Positions 23,520-32,257 of a DNA stretch of 64,000 nucleotides are shown one piece after another; position 1 is the stretch's first letter; the number at the start of each line of letters is the position of its first letter. The notes beneath the pieces were generated by a model that saw nothing but the letters and a program-made list of their open reading frames with translations, did no database searches and was not told the DNA's origin. The position numbers and the translations under genes are program-made. The stretch is from Gammaproteobacteria bacterium (lineage in GTDB: Bacteria > Pseudomonadota > Gammaproteobacteria > JAJPIJ01): NCBI GenBank assembly GCA_022071965.1, contig JAJVIQ010000001.1, positions 140,855-204,854 of the forward strand, read 5' to 3'.

Positions 23520-24158
23520 ATGCCCAAGCGCAAGACCAGCAGCAGGCGATGGTTGCGCGAGCACGAGCGCGACGCCTACGTCCGGAAGGCGCGCGGCGAG
23601 GGTTACCGCTCGCGCGCCGCCTACAAGCTCAAGCAGATCGACCGGCGCGACCGGCTGCTCCGGCCTGGCATGACGGTCGTCGATCTCGGCTCCTCGCCTG
23701 GCGGCTGGAGCCAGGTCGTGCGCGAGCGTCTCGGTACGCGCGGTACCGTCATCGCTGTCGACATACTGGGGATGCCGTCGCTCGCGGGCGTGACCTTCAT
23801 CCAGGGCGATTTCACTGACCCGGACATTCTCCGGGCCGTCCGGGGAGCCGCCGCCGGCGGGGTCGATCTTGTATTGTCGGACATGGCCCCCAATATGTCC
23901 GGCATGCGGGCCGTGGATCAGCCGCGCATGATGCACCTGTCAGAGTGCGCCCTGGCCTTCGCCGAGCAGGCCTTGAAGCCGGGCGGTGACCTGCTGCTCA
24001 AGGTTTTCCACGGCGAGGGGTTCGACGATTTTCTGCGTGTGCTTCGTGCCAGGTTTGCCAGGGTGGCAGTGCGCAAACCGGACGCTTCCCGCGACCGCTC
24101 CAGTGAAACCTATGTCCTGGCGAGAGGTCTAGTGTATAGTGGGGTCCAGATGGGGTAA
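23520..24158 (+). CDS. rlmE: RlmE (FtsJ/RrmJ), 23S rRNA 2'-O-ribose methyltransferase
   Basis: RlmE methylates the ribose of U2552 in the A loop of 23S rRNA at a late ribosome-assembly step. The protein is 212 aa (E. coli 209), starting MPKRKTSSRRWLREHERDAY. The SAM-binding motif is TVVDLGSSPGGWSQV. The K-D-K-E catalytic tetrad is visible as SRAAYKLKQID, DLVLSDMAPN, LLKVFHGEGF and SSETYVLARG. The ATG at 23520 gives the conserved start; an upstream in-frame start overlaps greA and is rejected. ftsH begins 14 bp downstream, the classical rlmE-ftsH pair. Confidence 0.96.
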   Translation: MPKRKTSSRRWLREHERDAYVRKARGEGYRSRAAYKLKQIDRRDRLLRPGMTVVDLGSSPGGWSQVVRERLGTRGTVIAVDILGMPSLAGVTFIQGDFTDPDILRAVRGAAAGGVDLVLSDMAPNMSGMRAVDQPRMMHLSECALAFAEQALKPGGDLLLKVFHGEGFDDFLRVLRARFARVAVRKPDASRDRSSETYVLARGLVYSGVQMG

Positions 24159-24172
24159 TTTGAGGTAAGACG

Positions 24173-26125
24173 TTGAACGATATGGCTCGAAATCTGATTC
24201 TCTGGGTAATCATCGCGCTCGTGTTGATGCTGGTCTTCAACAATTTCGGCCAGCGGCATCCCAATGCGGCGACCGTGGATTACTCGCAGTTCATCAGCGA
24301 CGTGAAAAGCGGGCGCATCGACCGGGTGAACATCGTCGACGGCGCCGCGATCTCCGGCCGTACCGTCGACGGTACGGATTTCGTCACCTACAGCCCCGAG
24401 ACCAACAATTCCGCGCTCATCGGCACGCTGCTGGACCACAATGTGCGCATCAGCGGTCAGCCGCCGGCGCAGCAGAGTATCTTCACGCAGATCCTCATCT
24501 CCTGGTTCCCGATCATCCTGATCATTGCCGCCTGGGTCTTCATCATGCGGCAGATGCAGGGCGGCGCGGGCGGGCGTGGTGCGCTTTCCTTCGGCAAGAG
24601 CCGAGCGCGTATGCTGGGCGAGGATCAGGTCAAGGTCACCTTCAACGACGTCGCCGGCGTCGACGAGGCCAAGGAGGAGGTCGGTGAGTTGGTGGAGTTT
24701 CTTCGCGACCCGGCAAAGTTTCAGAAGCTCGGCGGCAAGATCCCGCGCGGCGTGCTGATGGTCGGTTCGCCGGGCACCGGCAAGACCCTGCTCGCCAAGG
24801 CCATCGCCGGCGAGGCGAAGGTGCCGTTCTTCACCATCTCGGGTTCGGATTTCGTCGAGATGTTCGTCGGCGTGGGCGCCTCGCGCGTGCGCGACATGTT
24901 CGAACAGGCCAAGAAGCATGCCCCCTGCATCGTCTTCATCGACGAGATTGACGCCGTCGGCCGCCATCGCGGCGCGGGCCTGGGCGGCGGTCACGACGAA
25001 CGCGAACAGACGCTCAACCAGCTGCTGGTGGAGATGGACGGGTTCGAGGGCAACGAGGGCGTGATCGTCATCGCCGCCACCAACCGGCCGGACGTGCTCG
25101 ACCCGGCGCTGCTGCGGCCGGGTCGCTTCGACCGCCAGGTAGTCGTGCCGCTGCCGGATATCCGCGGCCGGGAGCAGATACTCAAGGTGCACATGCGCAA
25201 GGTGCCGGTCGCGGACGACGTGCAGGGCTCGATCATCGCTCGCGGCACGCCAGGCTTCTCGGGCGCCGATCTGGCCAACGTCGTCAACGAGGCCGCCCTG
25301 TTCGCCGCCCGCGCCAACAAGCGGCTGGTGGACATGGAGGACTTCGAGAAGGCCAAGGACAAGATCATGATGGGCGTGGAGCGCAAGTCCATGGTCATGA
25401 GCGAAGAGGAAAAGCGCATGACCGCCTATCACGAGGCCGGGCACACCATCGTCGGGCGGCTCGTGCCCGAGCACGACCCGGTCTACAAGGTCAGCATCAT
25501 CCCGCGGGGCCGGGCCCTGGGCATAACGATGTTCCTGCCCGAGGAGGACCGCTACAGTACCAGCAAGCGGCGGCTGGAGAGCCGGATCTCCGCGCTGTTC
25601 GGCGGCCGCATCGCCGAGGAGCTGATTTTCGGGTTGGATGCCGTGACCACCGGCGCGTCCAACGACATTGAGCGTGCGACCGAACTGGCCCGCAACATGG
25701 TGACCAAGTGGGGCCTTTCGGCCAAGCTTGGTCCGCTGACGTACACGGAGGACGAGGGCGAGGTGTTCCTCGGGCACTCCGTCACCAAGCACAAGCAGGT
25801 ATCCGACGACACCGCTCATGTGATCGATCAGGAGATTCGTGACGTAGTCGATCGCAACTATCAGCGCGCCAAGGGCATACTGACCGAGAACTTGCCCAAG
25901 CTGCACATGATGGCCGAGGCCCTGATCAAGTACGAGACTCTGGACACGGATCAGATCGACGACATCATGAGCGGCAACGAGCCGCGTCCGCCCCAAGGGT
26001 GGGGCGATGAGGATCGCAGGCCGCCGAAGAAGAGCGTCACGGAGGCGCAGTCTCCGCAGGACGCCACACCGAACCCGCCGAAGGATCCCGCCATCGGCGG
26101 TCCGGCGAGTTCCCATCAGCGATAG
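24173..26125 (+). CDS. ftsH: FtsH, membrane AAA+ zinc metalloprotease
   Basis: FtsH degrades membrane and short-lived cytoplasmic proteins, notably LpxC and sigma-32 in E. coli. The protein is 650 aa. Two transmembrane helices (about 6-23 and 104-124) flank a periplasmic domain. The AAA+ domain has Walker A GSPGTGKT at 198-205 (most homologues have GPPGTGKT), the pore motif FVGVGAS and the SRH motif [19 protein letters not shown]. The zinc site is HEAGH at 420-424. The start is decided by the ribosome site: GAGG at 24162-24165 lies 7 bases before TTG 24173 but 16 before the ATG at 24182. An intrinsic terminator follows the gene. Confidence 0.97.
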   Translation: MNDMARNLILWVIIALVLMLVFNNFGQRHPNAATVDYSQFISDVKSGRIDRVNIVDGAAISGRTVDGTDFVTYSPETNNSALIGTLLDHNVRISGQPPAQQSIFTQILISWFPIILIIAAWVFIMRQMQGGAGGRGALSFGKSRARMLGEDQVKVTFNDVAGVDEAKEEVGELVEFLRDPAKFQKLGGKIPRGVLMVGSPGTGKTLLAKAIAGEAKVPFFTISGSDFVEMFVGVGASRVRDMFEQAKKHAPCIVFIDEIDAVGRHRGAGLGGGHDEREQTLNQLLVEMDGFEGNEGVIVIAATNRPDVLDPALLRPGRFDRQVVVPLPDIRGREQILKVHMRKVPVADDVQGSIIARGTPGFSGADLANVVNEAALFAARANKRLVDMEDFEKAKDKIMMGVERKSMVMSEEEKRMTAYHEAGHTIVGRLVPEHDPVYKVSIIPRGRALGITMFLPEEDRYSTSKRRLESRISALFGGRIAEELIFGLDAVTTGASNDIERATELARNMVTKWGLSAKLGPLTYTEDEGEVFLGHSVTKHKQVSDDTAHVIDQEIRDVVDRNYQRAKGILTENLPKLHMMAEALIKYETLDTDQIDDIMSGNEPRPPQGWGDEDRRPPKKSVTEAQSPQDATPNPPKDPAIGGPASSHQR

Positions 26126-26197
26126 CGGTCCCTCGGCAGGCACTGGCGGCCGCTGACTAAAGCGGAGCACGTACCGCGCCGATAAAACGAGAGGGAG

Positions 26198-26236
26198 GTC
26201 GCCTTCGGTCTCAGTGCACCGAGGGTGGCGCTTTTT
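26198..26236 (+). terminator. Rho-independent terminator between ftsH and glmM
   Basis: The 12-bp stem pairs 26198-26209 with 26218-26229 (three G-T pairs) around an 8-base loop, then GC and TTTTT at 26232-26236. It lies 72 bp after ftsH and 29 bp before the glmM ATG, so glmM is expressed either by read-through or from a promoter close to this site. Confidence 0.65.
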
Positions 26237-26264
26237 CAACCGGGGAATTCATGAGGAGCCGCGA

Positions 26265-27623
26265 ATGGGAGTGACGCGCAGGTATTTCGGGACCGATGGC
26301 ATACGGGGGAAGGTCGGGGACTACCCGATAACGCCGGATTTCGTGATGAAGCTCGGCTGGGCGGCGGGCCGGGTTCTTGCCAATGGCAGTCCGCAGGGGA
26401 AGGTCGTCATCGGCAAGGACACGCGCATCTCCGGCTACATGTTCGAATCCGCCCTTGAGGCGGGTCTCGCGGCAGCAGGCATGGACAGCCACCTCCTCGG
26501 ACCGATGCCTACCCCGGGTATCGCCTATCTCACCCGCACGCTGCACGCCGTGGCCGGCATCGTGATCAGCGCCTCGCACAATCCCTATTACGACAACGGC
26601 ATCAAGTTCTTCGCCGGCGACGGCATGAAACTGCCGGACGACATCGAGGCAGCCATCGAGCACGAGCTCGACCGCCCGATGCAGGTCTGCGACTCGCGCA
26701 ACCTCGGCAAGGCCTTCCGCGTCGAGGATGCGCGCGGCCGCTACATCGAATTCTGCAAACGGACGGTTCCCTATACCACCAACCTGACGGGCCTGAAGAT
26801 CGTCATCGACTGCGCCCATGGCGCCACCTATCACGTCGCGCCCAACGTTTTCGAGGAGCTGGGCGCCGAGGTGATCATGATTGGAGCGGAGCCCGACGGC
26901 CTGAACATCAACGACGGATTCGGAGCGACGGCCCCCAAGGCGCTGCAGGCGCAGGTTCTGGCCCACGAGGCCGATGTCGGCATCGCGCTCGACGGCGACG
27001 GCGACCGGCTGATCATGATCGACGCCAAGGGCGAGATCGTCGACGGCGACGAGCTGTTGTTCATCATGGCCCGCGAGCGCATGCGCAATAACATGCTGCG
27101 CGGCGCCGTGGTCGGCACGCTGATGAGCAACCTCGGCCTCGAGCACGCGCTGCGCACGTTGGGTCTGGATTTCAGGCGTTCCAGGGTCGGTGATCGCTAT
27201 ATCATCGAGATGCTGAAAGAGAACAACTGGAGCCTTGGCGGCGAAAACTCCGGCCACATCGTCTGCCTGGACGTTACAACCACCGGCGACGGCATCATCT
27301 CGGCGCTCAGCATACTGGAGGCGATGGCCCGCTCCGGCACGCCGCTGAATACGCTCAAGTCCGGCATGCACAAGTACCCGCAAGCCCTCATCAACGTGCG
27401 GTTGGAGCGAAATGGCGTGGATGTAATGGGCCTGCCCTCGGTCACGGACGCGGTGCGCGCCGCGGAGGCGGAACTCGGCGACAAGGGCCGCGTGCTGCTG
27501 CGCCCGTCTGGCACCGAGCCGCTGGTTCGCGTCATGGTCGAGGGCACCGACACCATGAAGGTGAAGACCCTCGCACAGCAGATCGCGGACGCGGTCGCCG
27601 CCGCGATCAGGCAGGCGGCCTAG
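26265..27623 (+). CDS. glmM: GlmM, phosphoglucosamine mutase
   Basis: GlmM interconverts glucosamine-6-phosphate and glucosamine-1-phosphate on the way to UDP-GlcNAc for peptidoglycan and LPS. The protein is 452 aa (E. coli 445). It starts [20 protein letters not shown]. The phosphoserine is Ser104 in [12 protein letters not shown], the magnesium loop is DGDGDR at 243-248, the sugar-binding loop is GGENSGH, and the phosphate-binding C-terminal motif is [15 protein letters not shown]. The ATG has a strong AGGAG seven bases upstream, which decides it over an in-frame start at 26214. The folP gene that normally separates ftsH and glmM in enterobacteria and pseudomonads is absent here. Confidence 0.97.
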   Translation: MGVTRRYFGTDGIRGKVGDYPITPDFVMKLGWAAGRVLANGSPQGKVVIGKDTRISGYMFESALEAGLAAAGMDSHLLGPMPTPGIAYLTRTLHAVAGIVISASHNPYYDNGIKFFAGDGMKLPDDIEAAIEHELDRPMQVCDSRNLGKAFRVEDARGRYIEFCKRTVPYTTNLTGLKIVIDCAHGATYHVAPNVFEELGAEVIMIGAEPDGLNINDGFGATAPKALQAQVLAHEADVGIALDGDGDRLIMIDAKGEIVDGDELLFIMARERMRNNMLRGAVVGTLMSNLGLEHALRTLGLDFRRSRVGDRYIIEMLKENNWSLGGENSGHIVCLDVTTTGDGIISALSILEAMARSGTPLNTLKSGMHKYPQALINVRLERNGVDVMGLPSVTDAVRAAEAELGDKGRVLLRPSGTEPLVRVMVEGTDTMKVKTLAQQIADAVAAAIRQAA

Positions 27624-27647
27624 CCGGCCTGCGCTATCCGCGCGGAT

Positions 27648-28469
27648 TCAGACTCCGCGCAGCAGCTCGTTGATCCCCACCTTCGCCCGGGTCTTGGCGT
27701 CGACCTGTTTGACGATGACGGCGCAGTAGAGGCTGTGGCTGCCGTCTTTCGCCGGCAGGTTGCCCGAAACGACCACCGACCCCGGCGGGATGTACCCAAA
27801 GGTGATCTCGCCGGTCTCGCGGTTGAGTATGCGCGTGCTCTGACCGATGTACACGCCCATGGAGATCACCGAGCCCTCCCCGACGATCACGCCCTCGACG
27901 ACCTCCGAGCGCGCGCCGATGAAGCAATCGTCTTCGATGATGGTCGGATTGGCCTGCAGGGGTTCGAGCACGCCGCCGATGCCAACGCCTCCGGACAGGT
28001 GCACGTTCTTTCCGATCTGCGCGCAGGAGCCGACTGTCACCCAGGTGTCCACCATGGTGCCGCTGTCGACGTAGGCTCCGATGTTCACGAACGAGGGCAT
28101 CAGCACGACCTGTGGGCCGATGTAAGAGCCCTTGCGCGCCACGGCGCCGGGTACCATGCGCACGCCGGCGGTCGCGAACCTCTTCTTGCCGTAGCCGGAA
28201 TACTTCATCCCGACCTTGTCGTAATACTGGTGGCAGCCGGAGCTCATCACCTCGTTGTCGTGCAGGCGGAACGACAGCAGCACCGCCTTTTTCAACCACT
28301 GGTTGACGGTCCACTCGCCTGCCCGCTTCTCTGCCACGCGCATCTCCCCGGCATCGAGCGCGGCGATGCACCTGCCGACGGCGCCCTTTAATTTCTTGCT
28401 CGCCTTGGCCGGCGTGATTTCGGCGCGGCGCTCGTAGGCCTCTTCGATGATGGTCTGCAGGTCTTTCAC
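27648..28469 (-). CDS. dapD: DapD, tetrahydrodipicolinate N-succinyltransferase
   Basis: DapD transfers succinyl from succinyl-CoA to tetrahydrodipicolinate in the succinylase branch of lysine biosynthesis. The protein is 273 aa (E. coli 274). It has an N-terminal helical domain ([20 protein letters not shown]) and a left-handed beta-helix of hexapeptide repeats from about residue 105, seen as [20 protein letters not shown] and [20 protein letters not shown]. The start is GTG at 28467-28469 with GAGGAG upstream. It lies 27 bp after dapC on the same strand, so the two consecutive enzymes of this branch are co-transcribed. It converges on glmM. Confidence 0.97.
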   Translation of the reverse strand: MKDLQTIIEEAYERRAEITPAKASKKLKGAVGRCIAALDAGEMRVAEKRAGEWTVNQWLKKAVLLSFRLHDNEVMSSGCHQYYDKVGMKYSGYGKKRFATAGVRMVPGAVARKGSYIGPQVVLMPSFVNIGAYVDSGTMVDTWVTVGSCAQIGKNVHLSGGVGIGGVLEPLQANPTIIEDDCFIGARSEVVEGVIVGEGSVISMGVYIGQSTRILNRETGEITFGYIPPGSVVVSGNLPAKDGSHSLYCAVIVKQVDAKTRAKVGINELLRGV

Positions 28470-28496
28470 GTTGGCGGACTCCTCGGTGTCGTGGCT

Positions 28497-29699
28497 TTAT
28501 ATGAGGGACTCGACGAATTTGCGGATGCGATGCGCCGCCTCGATGCACTGGACCAGCGGCGGCACCAGGGCGATCCGCACGCGCCGCGTGCCGGGATTGC
28601 CGGCATGCGCTTCGCGGGCGAGGTAGCTGCCGGGCAGCACGGTGACGTTTTCCCGTGCGATGAGACCGCGCGTGAACTCGACCTCGTCAATCGGGACGCG
28701 TGGCCAGAGATAGAAGCCCGCGTCCGGGCGGGTAAGTTCGAGAACCGGCTGCAGGATGGGCAGGACGGCATCGAATTTCTGGCGGTACAGGGCACGATTC
28801 TCGCGCACGTGGGTCTCATCGTCCCAGGCGACGATGCTCGCGGCCTGGGTGTACAGCGGCATCGCGCAGCCCTGGTAGGTGCGATAGTGAAGGAAGGCCT
28901 TGAGTATCTCCGCGTCGCCGGCCACGAAGCCGGAGCGCATGCCGGGGACGCTGGAGCGCTTCGACAGGCTGTGGAACACGACGCAACGCCTGAAGTCATG
29001 CCGGCCGCACTGCGCGGCAACCTCCAGCAGACCCGGCGGGGCCCGCGTCTCCTCGAGATAGATCTCCGAGTAGCACTCGTCGGCGGCGATCACGAAATCG
29101 TGGTGGTCGGCGAGCGCCAGAAGCCGTTCGTATACCTGCGGCGACAGGACCTTTCCGGTCGGGTTGCCGGGAGAGCAGACATAAAGCAGCTGGCATCGTT
29201 CCCATACCTCCGCCGGTACCGCGTCGAACCGGGGTAACGCGTCGGCGTCGTCACGGTTGTTGATGTAGTACGGATTCGCGCCGGCCAGCAGCGCCGCTCC
29301 TTCGTAGATCTGATAGAAGGGGTTCGGCATGGCGACCACCGGGTCGGGTCTGGTGCGATCGACGACGCACTGTGCGAACGCGAACAGGGCCTCGCGCGTT
29401 CCGGCCACAGGCAGTACGTGCAGATCGGCGACCAGTGAGCTCTTGGGCAGCCGGAAACGGGCCGTCAGCCACTTCACGATCGCGGTGCGCAGTTCCTCGG
29501 TTCCGCGCGTGGTCGGATAACGGGCCATCTGCGGCAGGTGCTGCGCCATCGCCTCGATGACCAGGCGCGGAGTCTCGTGCTGCGGCTCGCCGATCGAGAG
29601 ATCGAGCGGTGTCTTGTGCCGGGCGGCGCGGGCGGTGCTCTTCAGGCGCGCCAGCTTCTCGAACGGATAGGGATGCAGGTGCGCGAGCGCTTCGTGCAT
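28497..29699 (-). CDS. dapC: DapC, succinyldiaminopimelate transaminase
   Basis: PLP enzyme that aminates N-succinyl-2-amino-6-ketopimelate using glutamate, the step after DapD. The protein is 400 aa, a class I/II aminotransferase. It shows SIGEPQHETPRLVIEAMA near the N-terminus, the cofactor-binding aspartate region CSPGNPTGKV...FVIAADECYSEIY, and the PLP lysine at about 247 in HSLSKRSSVPGMRSGF, followed by the arginine that binds substrate carboxylate near the C-terminus. Specificity as DapC rather than another aminotransferase is supported by pairing with dapD 27 bp downstream. The 262-bp gap to leuB is divergent and must hold both promoters. Confidence 0.93.
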   Translation of the reverse strand: MHEALAHLHPYPFEKLARLKSTARAARHKTPLDLSIGEPQHETPRLVIEAMAQHLPQMARYPTTRGTEELRTAIVKWLTARFRLPKSSLVADLHVLPVAGTREALFAFAQCVVDRTRPDPVVAMPNPFYQIYEGAALLAGANPYYINNRDDADALPRFDAVPAEVWERCQLLYVCSPGNPTGKVLSPQVYERLLALADHHDFVIAADECYSEIYLEETRAPPGLLEVAAQCGRHDFRRCVVFHSLSKRSSVPGMRSGFVAGDAEILKAFLHYRTYQGCAMPLYTQAASIVAWDDETHVRENRALYRQKFDAVLPILQPVLELTRPDAGFYLWPRVPIDEVEFTRGLIARENVTVLPGSYLAREAHAGNPGTRRVRIALVPPLVQCIEAAHRIRKFVESLI

Positions 29700-29961
29700 G
29701 GCTTGGGCGGGTGGGGCGGTGTTCGGCGGGCCGCTACGACGAGCGGGGTAGTATAGGCGATGCGGCGGGGCACTCCAACGCGGCGGCGGGTCCTGGCAGG
29801 CCTCGTCTCCACGCCACGCGGCGTGGCCGCGACGAGGGCCATGGCGTCACGCCGGCGCGCGGCGCGCGCTCCGGTTGGCATTTCCGGGCCAAAGATGCTG
29901 CAATGACGGGCTGTGTCCCGCGCCTGCGGGCAGGCGGTGTACGCGTAGCGAAACGACATTC

Positions 29962-31038
29962 ATGACGACCAAGAAGATGCTGGTACTTCCGGGCGATGGC
30001 ATCGGCCCGGCCATCGTTGCGCAGGCCCTGAAGGTCTGCCGTGCGCTGCGCGATCGCGATGGGCTGTGCCTGGACTACGAGGAGGGGCTCATCGGCGGCG
30101 CGGCCATCGACGCCACCGGAGATCCCCTGCCGGAGGCCACCCTCTCGGCCGCCAGGGCGGCGGATGTGGTGCTCCTCGGCGCCGTCGGCGGGCCGAAGTG
30201 GGAGCCGCTGGATATTTCGGTGCGCCCGGAAAGGGGCCTGCTGCGCATCCGCGCGGGACTGGAATTGTTCGCCAACCTGCGGCCTGCGATCCTGTACCCG
30301 CAACTTGCGGCGGCCTCCACGTTGAAGCCTGAGGTGGTGGCGGGCCTGGACATCATGATCGTGCGCGAGCTGACCGGCGGGATCTACTTCGGCGAGCCGC
30401 GCGGGGTGCGAAGGCTCGCCAGCGGGGAGCGCCAGGGGTACAACACCGAGGTCTACAGCGAGGGCGAGATCCGGCGCGTCGCGCACACCGCCTTCGAGCT
30501 GGCGTTGAAACGCTCGCGCCGCCTGTGCTCCATCGACAAGGCCAACGTCCTGGAATGCACGGAGTTGTGGCGCAACGTGGTCGAGGAGGTCGGGTGTGAG
30601 TATCCGCAGGTCGCGTTGAGCCATATGTACGTCGACAATTGCGCCATGCAGCTGGTGCGCGCCCCGAAGCAGTTCGACGTCATCGTCACCAACAACATGT
30701 TTGGCGATATACTCTCCGACCTCGCCTCGATGCTGACCGGTTCGATCGGCATGCTGCCGTCGGCTTCACTCGACGAGCAGGGCAAGGGCATGTACGAACC
30801 CATCCACGGCTCGGCGCCGGATATCGCCGGCAGGGACCTCGCGAACCCGATCGCCACGGTGCTGTCGCTGGCCATGGCGCTGCGCTACACGCTGAACGAG
30901 CCCGGGCTGGCGGCGCGCGTCGAGCAGGCAGTGGGTCGCGTGCTCGACCAGGGATTGCGTACCGCCGACATCATGTCCGATGGCATGCGGAAACTCGGCA
31001 CCGAGGCGATGGGCGATGCCATCGTGGCGGCGTTGTGA
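29962..31038 (+). CDS. leuB: LeuB, 3-isopropylmalate dehydrogenase
   Basis: LeuB oxidatively decarboxylates 3-isopropylmalate in leucine biosynthesis with NAD. The protein is 358 aa (E. coli 363). It starts [20 protein letters not shown] and carries the substrate-specificity region [35 protein letters not shown] (the LeuB-type loop, distinct from the VRENTEG of the isocitrate dehydrogenase at 14442), [20 protein letters not shown], and [20 protein letters not shown]. leuC and leuD are not adjacent. asd starts 57 bp downstream, and leuB-asd-fimV-truA-trpF is a familiar gammaproteobacterial block. The ATG at 29962 is preferred over the in-frame upstream start because it gives the conserved N-terminus. 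Confidence 0.96.
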   Translation: MTTKKMLVLPGDGIGPAIVAQALKVCRALRDRDGLCLDYEEGLIGGAAIDATGDPLPEATLSAARAADVVLLGAVGGPKWEPLDISVRPERGLLRIRAGLELFANLRPAILYPQLAAASTLKPEVVAGLDIMIVRELTGGIYFGEPRGVRRLASGERQGYNTEVYSEGEIRRVAHTAFELALKRSRRLCSIDKANVLECTELWRNVVEEVGCEYPQVALSHMYVDNCAMQLVRAPKQFDVIVTNNMFGDILSDLASMLTGSIGMLPSASLDEQGKGMYEPIHGSAPDIAGRDLANPIATVLSLAMALRYTLNEPGLAARVEQAVGRVLDQGLRTADIMSDGMRKLGTEAMGDAIVAAL

Positions 31039-31095
31039 TGAAACAGTCAGACACCTTCAACCCGGTTTTCCATAATTGTTTTCGAAGACGCTGAT

Positions 31096-32118
31096 ATGAG
31101 CCGTAAATTCAATGTTGCAGTGGTTGGCGCCACCGGCGCGGTGGGCGAGGTCATGCTCGACGTTCTCGCCCAGCGGAAATTTCCCGTCGGTCGTGTACAC
31201 GCGGTGGCGAGCGCCCGTTCGGCCGGCAAGCAGGTCGATTTCGGCGGCGGGAAACTCACCGTGCAGGCGCTCGAGGACTTCGACTTCTCCGACGTGCAGG
31301 TCGGGCTGTTCTCTCCCGGCGCGTCGGTGTCCGCGGTATATGCGCCGAAGGCCGCTGCCGCCGGCTGCGTGGTGGTGGACAACACCTCGCAATTCCGCCA
31401 GGACAAGGACATCCCCCTGGTCGTGCCCGAGGTCAATCCGCATCGCATCGCGGAGTACGCCAATCGCGGCATCATCGCCAATCCGAACTGCTCCACGATC
31501 CAGTTGGTGGTGGCGCTGAAGCCGATCAGGGACGCCGCAGGGATCGAGCGCATAAACGTGGCCACCTACCAGTCGGTATCGGGCACCGGCAAGGAGGCGA
31601 TCGACGAGCTGGCGGCGCAGACGGCGGCGTTGCTCAACGGCAAGCCGATCGGGCACAACGTTTATCCGAAGCAGATCGCCTTCAACTGCCTGCCCCACAT
31701 CGACGTCTTCATGGACAACGGCTACACCAAGGAGGAGATGAAGATGGTCTGGGAGACGCGCAAGATCATGGAGGACGAGTCCATCCTCGTTAACCCGACG
31801 ACCGTGCGTGTCCCGGTCTTCTACGGCCATTCCGAGGCGGTCCACATCGAGACCCGCAGGAAGATCTCCGCCGAGGAGGCCCGCAAATTGCTGGAGCAGG
31901 CGGCGGGGATCGTGGTGCTCGACGAGCGCAAGGACGGCGGCTACCCGACCGCGGTCACGGAGGCCGCCGGGCAGGACCCGGTATTCGTGGGGCGGTTGCG
32001 CGAGGATCTGTCCCACCCGCGCGGGCTGAACATGTGGGTTGTCTCGGACAATATCCGGAAGGGCGCCGCGTTGAACAGTATTCAAATTGCGGAAATTTTG
32101 GTAAAAGACTATTTGTGA
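31096..32118 (+). CDS. asd: Asd, aspartate-semialdehyde dehydrogenase
   Basis: Asd reduces aspartyl phosphate to aspartate semialdehyde, the branch point to lysine, threonine and methionine. The protein is 340 aa, the short USG-1-like/Gram-positive-like form rather than the 367-aa E. coli enzyme. The nucleotide loop is VAVVGATGAVGEVMLDVL. The active-site cysteine is Cys132 in IANPNCSTIQ, and the His-containing segment is VPVFYGHSEAVHIET. Product flow within the window is to DapB, DapD and DapC, and toward MetZ through homoserine. The 3' end contains a promoter-like sequence for fimV. Confidence 0.96.
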   Translation: MSRKFNVAVVGATGAVGEVMLDVLAQRKFPVGRVHAVASARSAGKQVDFGGGKLTVQALEDFDFSDVQVGLFSPGASVSAVYAPKAAAAGCVVVDNTSQFRQDKDIPLVVPEVNPHRIAEYANRGIIANPNCSTIQLVVALKPIRDAAGIERINVATYQSVSGTGKEAIDELAAQTAALLNGKPIGHNVYPKQIAFNCLPHIDVFMDNGYTKEEMKMVWETRKIMEDESILVNPTTVRVPVFYGHSEAVHIETRRKISAEEARKLLEQAAGIVVLDERKDGGYPTAVTEAAGQDPVFVGRLREDLSHPRGLNMWVVSDNIRKGAALNSIQIAEILVKDYL

Positions 32119-32126
32119 GCTATAGT
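32098..32126 (+). promoter_or_regulatory. Probable sigma-70 promoter of fimV
   Basis: TTGGTA (32098-32103), a 17-bp spacer and TATAGT (32121-32126) match the consensus at 4/6 and 5/6. The element straddles the asd stop in an AT-rich patch. A second TATAAA lies at 32138-32143. The predicted leader to the fimV ATG is about 125 nt. Confidence 0.5.
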
Positions 32127-32257
32127 TATGCCTAATTTATAAAGTCCGTTCGCAGGTTTCGGGTCATGGCCCGCCGGCGTCGATGTGCCGCAGGGTGGGT
32201 CCCCGGTGGCGTTTCTTCGAGGATTTGCAATCATTACAAAAGGTTAAGGATCGGGAA

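Noticed and set aside
24110..26239. Minus-strand open frame opposite ftsH
   Set aside because: Shadow frame; ftsH on the plus strand is unambiguous.
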